Shown: piece after piece, positions 20,566 through 30,929 of the stretch | Position numbering within the stretch: the first letter of the stretch is position 1 | Layout of the letters: each line of letters begins with the position of its first letter | Assembly: GCF_002176815.1 (NCBI RefSeq) | Contig: NZ_CP021648.1 | Coordinates: forward strand, 1,240,001-1,304,000 | From: Acidovorax sp. T1 | GTDB taxonomy: Bacteria; Pseudomonadota; Gammaproteobacteria; Burkholderiales; Burkholderiaceae_C | Length of the DNA stretch: 64,000 nt | Direction: 5' to 3' | Made by a program: the position numbers and the translations under genes | Notes under the pieces: model-generated | Database searches by the model: none | What the model saw: the letters and a program-made list of their open reading frames with translations, nothing else | Told to the model about the DNA's origin: nothing

Positions 20566-20871
20566 TTATTTCTTGGCGCGGCCAGCCACCCAGCGTGTGG
20601 CGAAAGCTTGCACGTCGCTCAGGCGCTTGAGCAGGTCGGAGCCCGAGGGGGTGACGGTGTAGCCGTCACTGCCATGGTCGACAAAGCCGGCCTCGCGCAA
20701 TTCCTTGATGCGGGTGTTCAGCGTGTTGGGTGTGATGCCGCCGACGCTGTCTTGCAGCAGCCGGAAGGTCTGGGGATGGCCATCGCGCAGGGCCCAGAGC
20801 ACGCGCAGTGCGTAACGGCATTCGAGCCGTTCAAACAGCTGGTTGATGGCGGCATTTTCTTTGGAGCTCAT
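20566..20871 (-). CDS. HxlR-type winged-helix transcriptional regulator
   Basis: 101 residues from ATG 20871. The pattern CRYALRVLWALRDGHPQTF, then GGITPNTLNTRIKELREAG and a wing YTVTPSGSDLL is that of small HxlR/MarR-like winged-helix proteins. The conserved N-terminal cysteine typical of redox-sensing HxlR members aligns near Cys18. It probably binds DNA as a dimer; the target is unknown. The dispersed repeat separates it from the FKBP gene, so co-transcription is uncertain. Confidence 0.8.
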   Translation of the reverse strand: MSSKENAAINQLFERLECRYALRVLWALRDGHPQTFRLLQDSVGGITPNTLNTRIKELREAGFVDHGSDGYTVTPSGSDLLKRLSDVQAFATRWVAGRAKK

Positions 20872-21178
20872 GGATGCTTCTCCTCGCGCGAGTGTTGGGT
20901 CAAAGTTCGGGGTGGCGCCACAGGCACCATGTCCGAGGGGCGCTGCGACTATAGCGCGGAACCTGTTTTGCTACAAGTTTGGTAGCTCTTAAGGCACGGT
21001 ACACATGCGCCTGACTCTTAAAAAGCCCTAAATCAATTCAAAGTGTTGCATGCGGGCCACGAACGCGATGGATGTCGGGAAGGGCACTTTCAGCGCACCC
21101 ATCAGTGCCTGCAAGAGGCATTTTTTCGGGGTTCCCCAGGGCTGTGCCAGCTGGCGCTACTCAGACCGTGAACACGTC
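20872..21178. other. Gene-free stretch upstream of the HxlR-like gene
   Basis: About 300 bases with the HxlR-like promoter region and a very degraded copy of the dispersed repeat (about 20968-21035: TTTGGTAGCTCTTAAGG and AAAAAGCCCTAAAT). No gene is supported. Confidence 0.5.
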
Positions 21179-21361
21179 TCAGCCGCCAGCAGGCAGACCG
21201 GCGCGTGCCAGGTGGTCCACCAGCAGCCGCGCGCAGGGCGGTAGCGCATGGCTGCTGCGAAAGCACACGGCAAAGCGCCGCTGGGCCCAGGCATCGCTCA
21301 GGGGGACGATGCGTACCGGCGCCGTCAGGGCAAAAGGCTCGGCCACTTCGCGCGGGAATTT
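21179..21361 (-). pseudogene. Remnant of a LysR-type regulator, C-terminal 60 codons
   Basis: On the reverse strand the frame ending in TGA at 21179-21181 reads VRIVPLSDAWAQRRFAVCFR, then SSHALPPCARLLVDHLARAG. This is the typical C-terminal end of a LysR-family effector domain. The frame is closed by TAG at 21362-21364, just before the lyase gene begins, so about 240 N-terminal residues including the helix-turn-helix are missing. The orientation is that of a regulator divergent from the operon to its right. Confidence 0.7.
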
Positions 21362-21395
21362 CTAAAATCGGGCAAACGCACCCTGGAGACATTCC

Positions 21396-22391
21396 GTGAG
21401 CCACGCCCCGTCATCCCCCCCGCCATTGGTTCGCGGCCCCTCGCGGGCTGTTGTCCGCGAGGTCGGTTTGCGCGACGGCTTGCAGAGCATTGCCACCGCG
21501 CTGCCCACCGAGCGCAAACTGGAATGGATCGATGCGGCCTACGCCGCTGGCCAGCGCGAGATCGAGGTGGGCTCGTTCGTGCCCGCGCGTCTGCTGCCGC
21601 AGCTGGCCGACACCGCCGAGGTGCTGGCCCATGCGAAAACCCTGCCTGGGTTGTTCGCCTCGGTGCTGGTGCCCAACTTCAAGGGCGCCGAGCGGGCGTT
21701 GGAGTGCGGGGCCGACTTGATGATCGTGCCGCTGTCGGCCAGCCACGCCCACAGCCTGGCCAACTTGCGCAAGACGCCCGACGAGGTAGTGGCCGAGGTG
21801 GCGCGCATCCGTGCCCAGCGCGACGCCTTGGGTCGCAAGACCCTGATCGAGGGCGGTGTGGGCACGGCCTTTGGCTGCACGCTGCAAGGCGAAGTGGCCG
21901 AGAGCGAGGTGCTGCGCCTGATGCAGGCCTTGCTCGACGCCGGCGCCGACCGCGTGAGCCTGGCTGACACCGTGGGTTATGCCGACCCGGCCAGCGTGCA
22001 GAGCCTGTTTGAAAAAGCCCGCGCCCTGGTGGGTGAGTGCCTGTGGTGCGCCCACTTTCACGACACCCGTGGCATGGGGCTGGCCAATGCCTATGCGGCC
22101 TGGCAGACCGGCATCGAGCGCTTCGATGCCTGTCTGGCCGGCATTGGCGGCTGCCCGCATGCCCCCGGCGCCAGTGGCAACGTGGCTATCGAAGACCTGG
22201 TCTTCATGCTCGAACGCATGGGCGTCCACACCGGCCTTGATGTGCCCGCGCTGCTGGCCCTGCGCCAGCGCGTGGCCGGCTGGCTGGCCGGTGAAACCCT
22301 GCATGGCACGCTGTGGCAGGCCGGCTTGCCCAAACCGCAGGCGGCCGCTGCTGCCTGTGTGCCCGCTGGCGTGGCAGCTTGGCCCCTCTGA
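21396..22391 (+). CDS. Hydroxymethylglutaryl-CoA lyase family protein
   Basis: 331 residues from GTG 21396 with GGAG upstream. It has the HMG-CoA lyase/DRE-TIM metallolyase layout: VREVGLRDGLQSI at the N-terminus, VSLADTVGYADP, HFHDTRGMGLANAYAAW metal-binding histidines, and GGCPHAPGASGN containing the catalytic cysteine loop. It probably cleaves an HMG-CoA-like 3-hydroxy-3-methyl acyl-CoA. It is immediately followed by a CaiB-type CoA transferase, so the pair likely activates and cleaves a branched organic acid. Its former divergent LysR regulator is a remnant. Confidence 0.9.
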   Translation: MSHAPSSPPPLVRGPSRAVVREVGLRDGLQSIATALPTERKLEWIDAAYAAGQREIEVGSFVPARLLPQLADTAEVLAHAKTLPGLFASVLVPNFKGAERALECGADLMIVPLSASHAHSLANLRKTPDEVVAEVARIRAQRDALGRKTLIEGGVGTAFGCTLQGEVAESEVLRLMQALLDAGADRVSLADTVGYADPASVQSLFEKARALVGECLWCAHFHDTRGMGLANAYAAWQTGIERFDACLAGIGGCPHAPGASGNVAIEDLVFMLERMGVHTGLDVPALLALRQRVAGWLAGETLHGTLWQAGLPKPQAAAAACVPAGVAAWPL

Positions 22392-22410
22392 ATCCCTTAT
22401 CGTGAGCCCC

Positions 22411-23655
22411 ATGACTTCTGCCCCTGCTTCTTTTGCCCCCGATTCTTCTGCCACCCCCGATCCCGCATCGCGCCCCTTGCCCCTGGCGGGCTTGCGCGTG
22501 GTCGAGTTCACCCACATGGTCATGGGCCCTACCTGCGGCATGGTGCTGGCCGATCTGGGGGCCGAAGTCATCAAGGTCGAACCGGTGGATGGCGACCGCA
22601 CGCGCCACCTGCTGGGCGCAGGCGCGGGCTTTTTCCCCATGTTCAACCGCAACAAGAAGAGCATTGCGCTCGACCTGCGCAGCCCCGATGGGCTGGAGGT
22701 GGCGCGCCGGCTGGCAGCCTCGGCCGACGTGGTGGCGCAGAACTTCAAACCCGGCGTGATGGGCAAATACGGCCTCGACTACGCCGCGCTCAGCCCGCTC
22801 AATCCGCGCCTGATCTATGTGAACCACACCGGTTTTCTGCCCGGCCCCTACGAGCACCGCACCGCGCTCGACGAGGTGGTGCAGATGATGGGCGGCCTGG
22901 CCTACATGACCGGCCGCCCCGGCGACCCGCTGCGCGCGGGCACCAGCGTGAACGACATCATGGGCGGCATGTTTGGCGCCATCGGGGCCATGGCGGCACT
23001 GATGCAGCGCGGCATCACCGGGCGCGGGCAAGAGGTGGATTCGGCCCTGTTCGAGAACAACGTGTTTCTGGTGGGCCAGCACATGATGCAGTTCGCCGTC
23101 ACCGGCCAGCCCGCCGCGCCCATGCCCGACCGCATCTCGTCCTGGGCGCTGTACGACGTGTTCAGTGTGAAGGATGGCGAGCAGATTTTTCTGGCCGCTG
23201 TGAGCGATGCGCAGTGGATCACCTTCTGCGATGCCATGGGCTATGCCGACCTCAAGGCCGACCCGCTGCTGGCCACCAACAACGACCGGGTGCGCGCGCG
23301 GGCCACGATGCTGCCCGAACTGCGCCAGCGGCTGGCCCGTCACAGCGCTGCCGAGCTGGCCGCTATCTTCGAGAAAAATGGCTTGCCCTTTGCACCCATC
23401 CTGCGGCCCGAGCAGCTGTTTGACGACCCGCACCTCAACGCCACCGGCGGCCTGGCCGACATCACGCTGCCCGATGGCGAGCGCGCCGGCCAGACCGCGC
23501 GCACCACGCTGTTCCCCTTGCGCATGGATGGCCAGCGGCTGGGTGTGCGGCTGCAGCCCCCGGTGCTGGGCCAGCACACCGCCGAACTCATGGAGCAGCT
23601 GGGCTACAGCCTTGAGCAGGTGCAGGCCCTGCAGGCGCAAGGCGCCGTGGCCTGA
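22411..23655 (+). CDS. CaiB/BaiF family CoA transferase
   Basis: 414 residues from ATG 22411; GTG 22402 in frame is an alternative. A class III CoA transferase: LRVVEFTHMVMGPTCGMVLA, DLGAEVIKVEP, NRNKKSIALDLRS near the N-terminus and the catalytic aspartate in GQEVDSALFEN. It moves CoA between carboxylic acids. It starts 19 bases after the lyase gene, so they form an operon, and it probably makes the CoA thioester that the lyase cleaves. A deleted Bug-type receptor gene follows it, suggesting that uptake of the same acid was once encoded here. Confidence 0.92.
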   Translation: MTSAPASFAPDSSATPDPASRPLPLAGLRVVEFTHMVMGPTCGMVLADLGAEVIKVEPVDGDRTRHLLGAGAGFFPMFNRNKKSIALDLRSPDGLEVARRLAASADVVAQNFKPGVMGKYGLDYAALSPLNPRLIYVNHTGFLPGPYEHRTALDEVVQMMGGLAYMTGRPGDPLRAGTSVNDIMGGMFGAIGAMAALMQRGITGRGQEVDSALFENNVFLVGQHMMQFAVTGQPAAPMPDRISSWALYDVFSVKDGEQIFLAAVSDAQWITFCDAMGYADLKADPLLATNNDRVRARATMLPELRQRLARHSAAELAAIFEKNGLPFAPILRPEQLFDDPHLNATGGLADITLPDGERAGQTARTTLFPLRMDGQRLGVRLQPPVLGQHTAELMEQLGYSLEQVQALQAQGAVA

Positions 23656-23693
23656 GAGGCTGAGAGTCTTTGATCCATGCCCGCCTTGCACGC

Positions 23694-23754
23694 CAAAACA
23701 CACCGGCTCGTCGTTGCAAATACTCGCCATAGCCCGAGCTATGGCTGTGTTTTG
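23694..23754. repeat. Nested palindrome after the CoA transferase gene
   Basis: CAAAACACA (23694-23702) pairs with TGTGTTTTG (23746-23754), and inside it CCATAGC (23727-23733) pairs with GCTATGG (23738-23744) around a CCGA loop. A nested stem-loop distinct from the TAGCGCTT repeat family; origin unknown. Confidence 0.65.
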
Positions 23755-23797
23755 CGCCTAGACCCGGCGCGTTTTGACGCGCCTTTCGGGCACGGCC

Positions 23798-23822
23798 GAA
23801 AAACGCTCAGCCTCTGAGCGCT
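23798..23822 (-). terminator. Hairpin with T-run on the reverse strand
   Basis: CGCTCAG (23804-23810) pairs with CTGAGCG (23814-23820); read leftward it is followed by TTTTT. It could end reverse-strand transcription arriving from rpoD, although it is about 440 bases past the rpoD stop. Confidence 0.4.
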
Positions 23823-23849
23823 CCGGTTTGGGGGCTTCGCACGGCGCCC

Positions 23850-24078
23850 ATGGAACAACGACCCAATGACAACGATGGAGACAAGGCGCCCCAGGACGGC
23901 TTGGTGCTCGGCATGGTCTCCAGCAACCATGTGGTCAACCCCAGTGTGTTCAAGAACATTGCTGGCACAGGGCTACCCGTTGCAAAGCCCGCCGCCCGAT
24001 GCCACGGCTGCCTTCTTTCGCAGCGAAGCCAGCCGCATGGCCCGGCTGGTGAAGCAGGCCGGGCTCAAGCTGGACTGA
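23850..24078 (+). pseudogene. Internally deleted Bug/TctC-type solute receptor gene
   Basis: Two pieces of a tripartite tricarboxylate receptor are recognisable in different frames. The frame starting at 23850 reads QDGLVLGMVSSNHVVNPSVF, matching the N-terminal DGYTL...NPS region of Bug proteins. The frame ending with TGA at 24078 reads DATAAFFRSEASRMARLVKQ then AGLKLD, matching the C-terminal end. About 200 internal residues and the signal peptide are missing. It follows the CoA transferase gene on the same strand, as intact Bug genes commonly do. Confidence 0.65.
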
Positions 24079-24146
24079 ATGCTCATTTTTAAATAGCATG
24101 TCGCGCTTATCCATCAAGCGCTTGAGGCCTATTTCGCGCAATTTTT
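24079..24146 (+). repeat. Dispersed palindromic repeat after the Bug remnant
   Basis: Reads TTTTTAAATAGCATGTCGCG, CTTATCCATCAAGCGCTTGA, GGCCTATTTCGCG. It begins at the stop codon of the Bug remnant. Confidence 0.85.
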
Positions 24147-24186
24147 TGACAGAACCGAGCTCCATCGTGTCTCCCCCAAAGCACGA

Positions 24187-24216
24187 CGCCCCAGCACCGT
24201 GAGGGTGGCTGGGGCG
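24187..24216 (-). terminator. GC-rich stem-loop downstream of rpoD
   Basis: CGCCCCAGC and GCTGGGGCG form a 9-bp stem about 40 bases past the rpoD stop codon. There is no clear T-run, so the assignment as an rpoD terminator is tentative. Confidence 0.35.
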
Positions 24217-24256
24217 CCTGCGGCAGGCCCTGTTGCCAGGGGCCGAGCGATGCGGT

Positions 24257-26629
<2,373 letters not shown>

Positions 26630-26864
26630 GGAACAACCTCGGAGTCAAAAACGGACACAAAGAAAACGCAAGCGCCACAGATCCCGGCGCGGGTGGCACT
26701 GCAAAAGCAAAGCTGCTGCAGTTGGAGGAGTGATCCTCAGGGGCAAGATGTCTGGGCGAACATTTGGTGTGCAGTCCTTGCGATAAGTGGGCCCATCAGC
26801 GCATAGGTGCGCGGCTGTATGCGTGGCCCGGCTCGGAGGTGCTGCTGTCGCTCTTGCCGAAAAA

Positions 26865-26899
26865 CCCTACATTATACCGACGGCACGGGATTTCAAGGG
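26865..26899 (-). promoter_or_regulatory. Possible rpoD promoter
   Basis: A perfect TATAAT on the reverse strand at 26871-26876, with TTGAAA at 26891-26896 giving a short 14-base spacer. It overlaps the dnaG stop codon and would start transcription about 230 bases before rpoD. The short spacing lowers confidence. Confidence 0.4.
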
Positions 26900-28869
26900 G
26901 CGCGCGGCAATATGCCCTGCAGCGCGTTGCGCCGCTGTTCCAGGGCGCGGTAGCGTTCCAGCGCCGTGGGGTCTTGTGCCGCCAGCAGGATCAGGGCCTT
27001 TTGCTGGGCGTTGATGTCTTCGATCAGCATGCGGTTCAGAAGATCGCGCAGCTCCAGCCGCAATTCGTGCAGATCGCCCTCGGTCTGCGCGTGCGCGCCG
27101 GTCATCACTTTCACCGCCAGGGCCTCACAGGGGTGGCCGCGCAGGCTTTCCCGCAGCAGGGCCCAGGCCAGCGGGCCGTGCTCGTGAAACTGCCCTTCCA
27201 GCCAGCTGAACAGCGGGCCATGCGGGGCGGGCAGGGCGCACAGCGCGGCTTGGTCGTCGTGCGTCAGGTCGTCCAGGAATGCCATATGCGACAACAGCAG
27301 CCGTGCGGCGTGGTCTGCGCGGCTGGCGGTGGGCGTGCGCGGCAGGCGCGGCTGGGGCGGCCAGGGCGCGGCGTCCTTCTTTTTCCAGCTGCCGCCCTTC
27401 CAGTCGCCGCTTTTGCGGTAGGGCGGCTTTTGGGGCGAGGCGTATGCGCCGCCGCCGGGTGTCTGCCAGCCGGGTTCGGCAGGCACGCCCCACGGAGGTT
27501 CATCCGCTGGGGCGGCAGCATGGCGCTGCGAGGCGCTGGCGCCGGTTTGGCGCGCTGCCTCCTGGGAGGCGGTCTTGCTCCAGAGGTCGGCCAGGTCGTG
27601 GGCGTCGAGTTGGGCCAGCTGGGCCAGCTCGGTGAGCACCTGGCGCCTCAGCACGCCTTCGGGCAGGGCGCTCCACAGCGGCCGGGCATTGCTGGCCATG
27701 TGCGCGCGGCCCTCTGCCGTGCCCAGGTCGCAGCTTTCGCTGGCGGCTTCGATCAGGAAGCGGCTCAGCGGAACGGCATCGCGAATGTGGCGGCCAAAGG
27801 CGTCGGCGCCATGGGCGCGCACAAAGCTGTCGGGGTCGTGCTCGGGTGGCAGGAACAGAAACTTGATGCTGCGCGTGTCGCTGGCATGGGGCAGGGCGCC
27901 GTCAAGTGCCTTGCGGGCTGCCCGGCGGCCGGCGGCGTCGCCATCAAAGCTGAACACCACCGATTCGGTGAAGCGCAGCAGTTTTTGCACATGTTCGGGC
28001 GTGCAGGCCGTGCCCAGCGTGGCCACGGCGTTCGGGAAACCCAGTTGCGCCAGCGCCACCACGTCCATGTAGCCCTCGGTCACCAGTGCAAAGCCCTGCT
28101 CGCGGATGGCGGTGCGCGCCTCGAACAGGCCATAGAGCTCGCGGCCCTTGTGGAACACCGGGGTTTCGGGCGAGTTGAGGTATTTGGGCTTGTCATCGCC
28201 CAGCACCCGGCCGCCAAAGCCGATGCACTCGCCCTTGACGTTGCGGATGGGAAACATCACCCGGTCGCGGAAACGGTCGTAGCGTTTGCCGCCGTCATCG
28301 TCATTGACGATGACCAGCCCGCTTTCTTCGAGCAGCGGGTCGTCGTAGTGCGGAAAAACGCTGGCCAGGCTGCGCCAGCCTTCGGGCGCATAGCCCAGCC
28401 CATAGCGCTTGGCTACCGCACCCGACACGCCCCGGCCCTTGAAATACGCCACGGCGCGGGGCGATATGCGCAACTGCTGGCGATAGGCCTCGGCGGCCTT
28501 TTCGAGCACATCGGTCAGCGTGGCCTGCTTTTGCCGGGCGGCGGCGGCGCGCTCTTTTTCCTGGGGGGAAATGTCATCGTCGGGCACCTGCAGGCCCACC
28601 TGCTGGGCCAGATCCTGCACGGCCTCGACGAAGCCCATGCCGGCATGCTCCATCAGAAAGCTGATGGCGTTGCCGTTCTTGCCACAGCCAAAGCAGTGAT
28701 AGAACTGCTTGGCGGGGCTGACGCTGAAGGAAGGCGATTTTTCGCCATGAAAGGGGCACAGCCCCATGAAATTGGCGCCGCCTTTCTTGAGCTGAACGTA
28801 GCGGCCCACGATGTCCACCACGTCAACGCGGGCGAGCAGTTCCTGGATGAAAGATTGGGGGATGGACAC
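26893..28869 (-). CDS. dnaG: DNA primase
   Basis: 658 residues from GTG 28869; this start gives the conserved primase N-terminus IPQSFIQELLARVDVVDIVG. The CHC2 zinc finger is CPFHGEK...YHCFGCG (about 40-64). The catalytic core has the Toprim motifs VTEGYMDVVAL and FSFDGDAAGR. A Pro/Gly/Lys-rich linker (about 430-510) precedes the C-terminal helical domain that contacts DnaB helicase. It makes RNA primers for DNA replication. It is divergent from an acyl-CoA synthetase gene and upstream of rpoD. Confidence 0.97.
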   Translation of the reverse strand: MSIPQSFIQELLARVDVVDIVGRYVQLKKGGANFMGLCPFHGEKSPSFSVSPAKQFYHCFGCGKNGNAISFLMEHAGMGFVEAVQDLAQQVGLQVPDDDISPQEKERAAAARQKQATLTDVLEKAAEAYRQQLRISPRAVAYFKGRGVSGAVAKRYGLGYAPEGWRSLASVFPHYDDPLLEESGLVIVNDDDGGKRYDRFRDRVMFPIRNVKGECIGFGGRVLGDDKPKYLNSPETPVFHKGRELYGLFEARTAIREQGFALVTEGYMDVVALAQLGFPNAVATLGTACTPEHVQKLLRFTESVVFSFDGDAAGRRAARKALDGALPHASDTRSIKFLFLPPEHDPDSFVRAHGADAFGRHIRDAVPLSRFLIEAASESCDLGTAEGRAHMASNARPLWSALPEGVLRRQVLTELAQLAQLDAHDLADLWSKTASQEAARQTGASASQRHAAAPADEPPWGVPAEPGWQTPGGGAYASPQKPPYRKSGDWKGGSWKKKDAAPWPPQPRLPRTPTASRADHAARLLLSHMAFLDDLTHDDQAALCALPAPHGPLFSWLEGQFHEHGPLAWALLRESLRGHPCEALAVKVMTGAHAQTEGDLHELRLELRDLLNRMLIEDINAQQKALILLAAQDPTALERYRALEQRRNALQGILPRAP

Positions 28870-29028
28870 CCGGGTATTTTGAACGATCCGGCCCGCGCGC
28901 CTCAGCCGCAGGGTCTGCGACGGCGCACGCGCACGATAGCGTCCATATCCGTGGTCTCGAGGTCTTCCCCAGCGCCGGCCGATCAGAGGGCGGATACAGT
29001 GCGAGGGTTCCGAATCGGAGAGCCCATC

Positions 29029-30675
29029 ATGACCAGCATCTACGACCAGCACCTGCCCCGCACGGAGGCCAACTTCGCGCCCCTGTCGCCCCTGGGCTTC
29101 ATCGAGCGCACCGCCGAGGTCTACCCCGACCGCCTGGCCATCGTGCATGGCGATCTGCGCCAGACCTGGGCCCAGACCTACGCGCGCTGCCGCCAGCTGG
29201 CCAGCGCGCTGGCACGCTCGGGCATTGGCAAGAACGACACCGTGGCCGTGATGCTGCCCAACACCCCGCCCATGGTGGAGGCGCACTTTGGCGTGCCTAT
29301 GGCGGGGGCCGTGCTCAACGCGTTGAACACCCGGCTCGACCCTGAGGCCATCGCCTTCATGCTCGACCACGGCGAGGCCAAGGCCGTGATCGTGGACCCC
29401 GAGTTCGCGGGCACCATGGCCAAGGCCCTGGCGCTGCGCCAGAGCCAGGTGCCGCTGCTGCTGATTGATGTGGAAGACGCGCTGTATGGCCCCGCCAGCC
29501 AGCGCCTGGGTCAGCGCACGTATGAAGAATTTCTGGCCGGCGGCGATCCGCAATTCGCCTGGCAGCTGCCCGCCGACGAATGGGATGCCATTGCCCTCAA
29601 CTACACGTCCGGCACCACCGGCAACCCCAAGGGCGTGGTCTACCACCACCGGGGCGCGGCCACCAACGCCATCAGCAACGTGCTGGAGTGGGACATGCCC
29701 AAGCACGCCGTCTATCTGTGGACGCTGCCCATGTTCCACTGCAACGGCTGGTGTTTTCCGTGGACGGTGGCGGCGCGCGCCGGTGTCAACGTCTGCCTGC
29801 GCCGGGTGGAGGCGCAGGCGATTTTTGATGCCATCCGCAACCATGGCGTCACGCACTACTGCGGCGCGCCCATCGTGCACGGCCTGCTGGTCAACGCGCC
29901 CGCCGCCCTGAAAGTGGGCCTGCCCTCGGGCGTGAAAGCCATGGTGGCCGGTGCCGCGCCGCCGGCTTCGATGATCGAGGGCATGGAAAAACTGGGGTTC
30001 GATCTGACCCATGTCTATGGCCTGACCGAGGTGTATGGCCCCGCCACGGTGTGCGCCCAGCACGGTGCGTGGAACGACCTTGACATCGGCGAGCGCGCCC
30101 GCCTCAATGCCCGCCAGGGCGTGCGCTACCACCTGCAGCGTGATGTGCAGGTGCTCGACCCCGAAACCCTGCACCCCGTGCCTTGGGACGGCGAAACCAT
30201 GGGCGAGATCATGTTCAAGGGCAACATTGCCATGAAGGGTTACCTCAAGAACCCCAAGGCCACCGAAGAAGCCTTTGCCGGCGGCTGGTTCCACAGCGGT
30301 GATCTGGCCGTGCAGTACCCCGACGGCTACATCAAGATCAAGGACCGTAGCAAGGACATCATCATCTCGGGCGGCGAGAACATCTCGTCCATCGAGGTCG
30401 AAGACGTGCTCTACCGCCATCCCGACGTGCTGGCCGCCGCCGTGGTGGCCAAGCCCGACGCGAAGTGGGGCGAAACCCCCTGCGCCTTCGTTGAGCTGAA
30501 AGCCGGCGCGCAGACCACCGCCGATGACATCGTGCAGCACTGCAAAAAGCACCTGGCCGGCTTCAAGGTGCCGCGCGCCGTGGTGTTTGGCGAAATCCCC
30601 AAAACCGCCACGGGCAAGATCCAGAAGTTCGAGCTGCGCAAGCAGGCCGGCTCGGCCACGGCGATCAACGTCTGA
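29029..30675 (+). CDS. Acyl-CoA synthetase (AMP-dependent)
   Basis: 548 residues from ATG 29029 with GGAG upstream. Of the ANL adenylating superfamily: P-loop YTSGTTGNPKGV (residues about 187-198), VYGLTEVYGP (motif A5), FHSGDLAV and the hinge KDRSKDIIISGGENISS, with the C-terminal lysine in KTATGKIQK. The sequence resembles medium- or long-chain fatty acid CoA ligases of the AlkK type. Activates an acid with ATP and CoA for beta-oxidation; chain length is not deducible. Monocistronic, ending in a strong terminator. Confidence 0.93.
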   Translation: MTSIYDQHLPRTEANFAPLSPLGFIERTAEVYPDRLAIVHGDLRQTWAQTYARCRQLASALARSGIGKNDTVAVMLPNTPPMVEAHFGVPMAGAVLNALNTRLDPEAIAFMLDHGEAKAVIVDPEFAGTMAKALALRQSQVPLLLIDVEDALYGPASQRLGQRTYEEFLAGGDPQFAWQLPADEWDAIALNYTSGTTGNPKGVVYHHRGAATNAISNVLEWDMPKHAVYLWTLPMFHCNGWCFPWTVAARAGVNVCLRRVEAQAIFDAIRNHGVTHYCGAPIVHGLLVNAPAALKVGLPSGVKAMVAGAAPPASMIEGMEKLGFDLTHVYGLTEVYGPATVCAQHGAWNDLDIGERARLNARQGVRYHLQRDVQVLDPETLHPVPWDGETMGEIMFKGNIAMKGYLKNPKATEEAFAGGWFHSGDLAVQYPDGYIKIKDRSKDIIISGGENISSIEVEDVLYRHPDVLAAAVVAKPDAKWGETPCAFVELKAGAQTTADDIVQHCKKHLAGFKVPRAVVFGEIPKTATGKIQKFELRKQAGSATAINV

Positions 30676-30699
30676 CCGAGCCAGCTCGGTCGACCTCGC

Positions 30700-30727
30700 A
30701 AAGAGCACCGTTGGGTGCTCTTTTTTA
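30700..30727 (+). terminator. Rho-independent terminator of the acyl-CoA synthetase gene
   Basis: AAGAGCACC and GGGTGCTCTT form a stem around GTT, followed by TTTTTT, about 25 bases past the stop codon. Confidence 0.88.
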
Positions 30728-30782
30728 TATAGCTGTCAGCGCTTTATGCATAAGGGCTATAGCCCTATTTCGTTCAAATTTT
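30728..30782 (+). repeat. Dispersed palindromic repeat before bioA
   Basis: Directly abuts the preceding terminator: TATAGCTGTCAGCGCTTTAT, GCATAAGGGCTATAGCCCTA, TTTCG. The second arm is partly diverged. Confidence 0.8.
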
Positions 30783-30929
30783 GCCCCGCCTGCCCGGGTG
30801 CTCGGATCACGCTGCGCAAGCACCGTGAAGACCGGGTGCGATACTTGCCGCGGTTTTTCATCCCCCTGCGCCCATGGGTTGCGCCTGCCCTCCATCCGTG
30901 CCCGGTTGCCCGGGCGAGTGAGTTGTTGA

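Noticed and set aside
26764..29028. Long open forward frame before the acyl-CoA synthetase start
   Set aside because: It is antisense to dnaG and the rpoD upstream region. The synthetase has a good start and ribosome binding site at 29029.
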